A stretch of 64,000 nucleotides of DNA from Spirosoma linguale DSM 74. Its GTDB lineage: Bacteria; Bacteroidota; Bacteroidia; Cytophagales; Spirosomataceae. Below, piece by piece: positions 61,839 through 64,000 of this stretch. The stretch lies in the NCBI GenBank assembly GCA_000024525.1, contig CP001769.1, forward strand, positions 1,908,001-1,972,000, in the 5' to 3' direction. Numbering within the stretch: position 1 is the stretch's first letter; each line of letters starts with the position of its first letter. The notes under the pieces are model-generated. The model saw only the letters and a list, made by a program, of their open reading frames with translations, made no database searches and was not told the origin of the DNA. The position numbers and the translations under genes are program-made.

Positions 61839-62993
61839 ATGAAAACAGTTCTTCTTTTCCTGTTGCTGAGCCCAACTATTTTGCTGGCTCAGTTGATAAA
61901 AGTCACACCACAAGATACGGAACGCAAACAATCGTATCTGCTCTTTCGGGATGGAACTGTGCTTCGAGGGCGCATCATCCGGCAGGATAGTTCGGTTATA
62001 ACGGTTCAGAAACGAAACGGAGATCGGTCGTTCGTAGAAGCAGACCAGGTTGTCAGTATTTCGCCCAACCGCCCTGATAGGCCGCCGGGTTCGGGCATGA
62101 CTTCCACAACGGTATTTGTGCTAAAGGATGGGACCCGGTTCTCCGGGAAATTCGTTCGGCGGGATAGTACGATGATCACCGTGCGAAAGAGCAATGGGCA
62201 ACTAACTTATTTTGAACCAGAATTACTCGCCCGGGTCGACTCGTCCGGGTCTGATACGGAGGCCGTACTGCTTGCTAACCTGCCAGGGCGAACGTTCCAG
62301 AACCGTTTTTCGCCCTGGCTGCTAACGGGTAATACGGCCTTTAATGCAGAAAAAGGTCGGGTTTATTACCGGAATACATTCCTGCTGCTTAACGAATTTC
62401 AGTATGGGCTCACGCGTAACCTCAGCCTTGGTGCCAGTGTTAATCCATTCTTTTCGAGTTATTCGCCAAACAGTTTTAGCCCAAGGGAAACGGTGCTGGG
62501 GGCAACGATCCGATTTTCCGGCAAATTGACATTTCCGATTGGCGAGCAGTTTCGGTTTGGTATTAACACAATCTACCAGCCACGTCAGAGAGGCTATTAC
62601 TTTCAACTCGCTCAGCAACTGTTGCTCCAGGGACTTATGTCGTTTGGGGATAGCCACCGAAATGCTACGCTGGGATATGGACTGCATATTTTTCCGGATT
62701 ATAGTTCATCAAATAAAATTCCGGTTATTACGGTGGGCGTCATGCACCAGATATCCCGTAACCTGACCTTTCTGAGCGACAATACCTTCTATTTGAATGC
62801 CTATTATGGTAATTCCAGCGCTGAACTCTCGGCGGCTCTGCGTCTCAACCGGAAACGCCATGCCTTCGATCTGGGCGCACTGGCTGCGGTTAGGGCCAAT
62901 TACATCTACTATGCAACCCTCCCGGCTCGAAATTGGACTAAAGTCTATTTCTCGCCTTATATTGGGTACAATTTGATTATCGGCCGTAACTAA
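61839..62993 (+). CDS. Outer-membrane-type protein with two KDGT repeats
   Basis: 384 residues. A signal peptide (to ILLAQ) is followed by two copies of a repeat of about 45 residues: RDGTVLRGRIIRQDSSVITV near residue 32 and KDGTRFSGKFVRRDSTMITV near residue 92. From about residue 150 a region of short amphipathic strands (YYRNTFLLLNEFQYGLTRN and so on) ends in a typical barrel tail (YIGYNLIIG). It probably sits in the outer membrane with the repeats in the periplasm. Not recognised as a named family. The next gene is a shorter paralogue. Confidence 0.78.
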   Translation: MKTVLLFLLLSPTILLAQLIKVTPQDTERKQSYLLFRDGTVLRGRIIRQDSSVITVQKRNGDRSFVEADQVVSISPNRPDRPPGSGMTSTTVFVLKDGTRFSGKFVRRDSTMITVRKSNGQLTYFEPELLARVDSSGSDTEAVLLANLPGRTFQNRFSPWLLTGNTAFNAEKGRVYYRNTFLLLNEFQYGLTRNLSLGASVNPFFSSYSPNSFSPRETVLGATIRFSGKLTFPIGEQFRFGINTIYQPRQRGYYFQLAQQLLLQGLMSFGDSHRNATLGYGLHIFPDYSSSNKIPVITVGVMHQISRNLTFLSDNTFYLNAYYGNSSAELSAALRLNRKRHAFDLGALAAVRANYIYYATLPARNWTKVYFSPYIGYNLIIGRN

Positions 62994-63002
62994 TCGCATT
63001 TC

Positions 63003-63908
63003 ATGAAACAGATTTTCCTGCTTTTTCTGTTGCTGGTGCCCTATTTGGGTATCGCACAGGATGACTATTACCAACCTAAAAAACAACCGCAGCCCGCTAA
63101 ACGGACCTATTCAATTGTCCTGAAAGATGGGACGCAGCTACGGGGTGAACTCATCCGTCAGGATAGCGTCGAAGCCATCATTCGAACAGCAAACCTGGGC
63201 GAAGTTCGGTTAGCGTCTGACCAGATCGTACGGATTGAGCAGATTGGTGCGCAGGCCGAAGGAGAGGGGTATCCGAATATTTTTTCGCAAACGATGCGGT
63301 TAGCACCAACGGCTTTTTCGGCCGAGAAGAACCGGCTCTACTTTCGAAACTATTTCTTATACTTCAGTCAGTTTGAGTACGGGATCACGGAGAATTGGAG
63401 CGTAGGCACCACTTTCTTTACATTTTTGCCAACAGCTCTTTTCAGTTTGTCAACAAAAGTATCGATACCCGTTAGTAAACGGGTGCGACTCGGCATCAAT
63501 GCACAGTATGCAGGTTTACGGGACGGGGGACTTTTTAATGGCAACGGTAGCACGCTACTGGGTATTGGCTACGTTCAGGGGATGGTAACCACCGGCGACC
63601 GGCAGAATAATACAACCTTTGGGTTGGGCTGGGGCGTATCGAATGGTGAACTGTCCCGCAATGTGGTGGGTACCTTCGGGCTGGTTCGTAAGGTGAGCCC
63701 CAAACTCTCTTTCATCACCGAGAACTTTGTGCTGATCGGGCAGGGCAGTCTTGATTTTGCTGGTGTGCTGTCGGCCGGGATTCGCTTTGACCGCCGTCGC
63801 CATGCGTTCGACCTGGCGGCTTATGTTCCCCTGGCCATAGGCTCAGGCGTATCAACTTCAGTACTCTTTATTCCTTACGTTAGCTACCATATACGAATTG
63901 GCAGATAA
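63003..63908 (+). CDS. Outer-membrane-type protein with one KDGT repeat
   Basis: 301 residues, 9 bases after the previous stop, so an operon. Signal (to GIAQ), a Gln/Pro-rich spacer, one KDGTQLRGELIRQDSVEAII repeat near residue 37, then the same barrel plan as its neighbour (LYFRNYFLYFSQFEYGITEN; final FIPYVSYHIRIG). A paralogue by motif and order; it lost or never had the second repeat. Function unknown. Confidence 0.78.
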   Translation: MKQIFLLFLLLVPYLGIAQDDYYQPKKQPQPAKRTYSIVLKDGTQLRGELIRQDSVEAIIRTANLGEVRLASDQIVRIEQIGAQAEGEGYPNIFSQTMRLAPTAFSAEKNRLYFRNYFLYFSQFEYGITENWSVGTTFFTFLPTALFSLSTKVSIPVSKRVRLGINAQYAGLRDGGLFNGNGSTLLGIGYVQGMVTTGDRQNNTTFGLGWGVSNGELSRNVVGTFGLVRKVSPKLSFITENFVLIGQGSLDFAGVLSAGIRFDRRRHAFDLAAYVPLAIGSGVSTSVLFIPYVSYHIRIGR

Positions 63909-63986
63909 TTTGTTCTAAGGGTATTATCTGACGGTTATGCCGATTTACACTATTTTCGCCGTTATTGTCAAAGAAGACAGCCCTGT

Positions 63987-64000
63987 ATGCCCGAAAATCC
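63987..64000 (+). other. Possible start of a further gene
   Basis: ATG at 63987 (MPEN and on) is open to the window edge and lies about 28 bases after TATTTTCG (63951-63958), a near match to the -7 box. Only four codons are visible, so this is a weak call. Another ATG at 63937 in a different frame is also open to the edge. Confidence 0.25.

Noticed and set aside
63937-64000. An open frame from ATG 63937 (MPIYTIFAVIV) to the window end
   Set aside because: It covers the likely -7 box and is too short to judge; noted only as an alternative to 63987.

Overview
The window looks like chromosomal DNA of a Cytophagales member of the Bacteroidota, closest in flavour to Spirosoma. Supporting signs are an outer-membrane beta-barrel receptor with a carboxypeptidase-regulatory N-domain, a PorQ-type secretion protein, a single bifunctional RelA/SpoT enzyme, many small secreted or lipoprotein genes, weak Shine-Dalgarno signals, and promoters of the Bacteroidota form TTG-N19-TAnnTTTG (clearest before the tRNA-Leu gene). 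Genus assignment is inference; no database was searched.

Layout. 0-9 kb: tail of a DUF1349 gene, an FMN split-barrel protein, an SRAP peptidase, the beta-barrel receptor, a ROK kinase, a peroxiredoxin, a methyltransferase, a TetR regulator and an NmrA-like reductase. 9-16 kb: YitT protein, the cysE-cysK pair, a PQQ-type sugar dehydrogenase lipoprotein, an alkyltransferase, a metallo-beta-lactamase-fold lipoprotein, a START protein and a GNAT gene broken by an in-frame TGA. 16-25 kb: Uma2, a TlpA-like protein, a sodium/solute symporter, clpS, recR, an exported superoxide dismutase, a 2-oxoglutarate oxygenase, a chromate transporter and a PhzF protein. 25-29 kb: three unrecognised genes, two with a coiled coil / four TM / coiled coil plan. 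29-36 kb: purA, DUF3291, fur, rsh (relA/spoT), tRNA-Leu(TAG), trigger factor. 36-44 kb: lipoprotein, threonylcarbamoyl-AMP synthase, glycosyltransferase, YihY, thioesterase, mltG, NTF2-like lipoprotein, MFS transporter and an unknown protein.

43.9-51.8 kb is the most unusual part: an AT-rich minus-strand cassette that looks like a ribosomally made, modified peptide (RiPP) cluster. In transcription order it has a 55-aa precursor with a double-glycine leader and a Cys-containing 28-aa core, a CPBP membrane protease, a protein resembling the HExxH-type 2-oxoglutarate peptide beta-hydroxylases but with HQCGH, an exported metallo-beta-lactamase-fold protein, a C39-peptidase ABC exporter and an HlyD-type adaptor. 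The adaptor is interrupted by a frameshift at a tetranucleotide repeat. A divergent XRE regulator lies upstream. No LanB/LanM, radical-SAM or YcaO gene is present.

52-64 kb: hslU, porQ-like, two tandem DUF3575-like barrels, an acyl-CoA carboxylase beta subunit, an NmrA protein/membrane protein/Crp-Fnr group, a 38-aa single-pass protein, a class III aminotransferase and two tandem outer-membrane-type proteins with KDGT-type N-terminal repeats.

A recurrent feature is very long, nearly perfect intergenic inverted repeats (arms of 20-34 bp), each of different sequence, mostly at gene ends. The longest are at 4670-4763 and 50915-50982.
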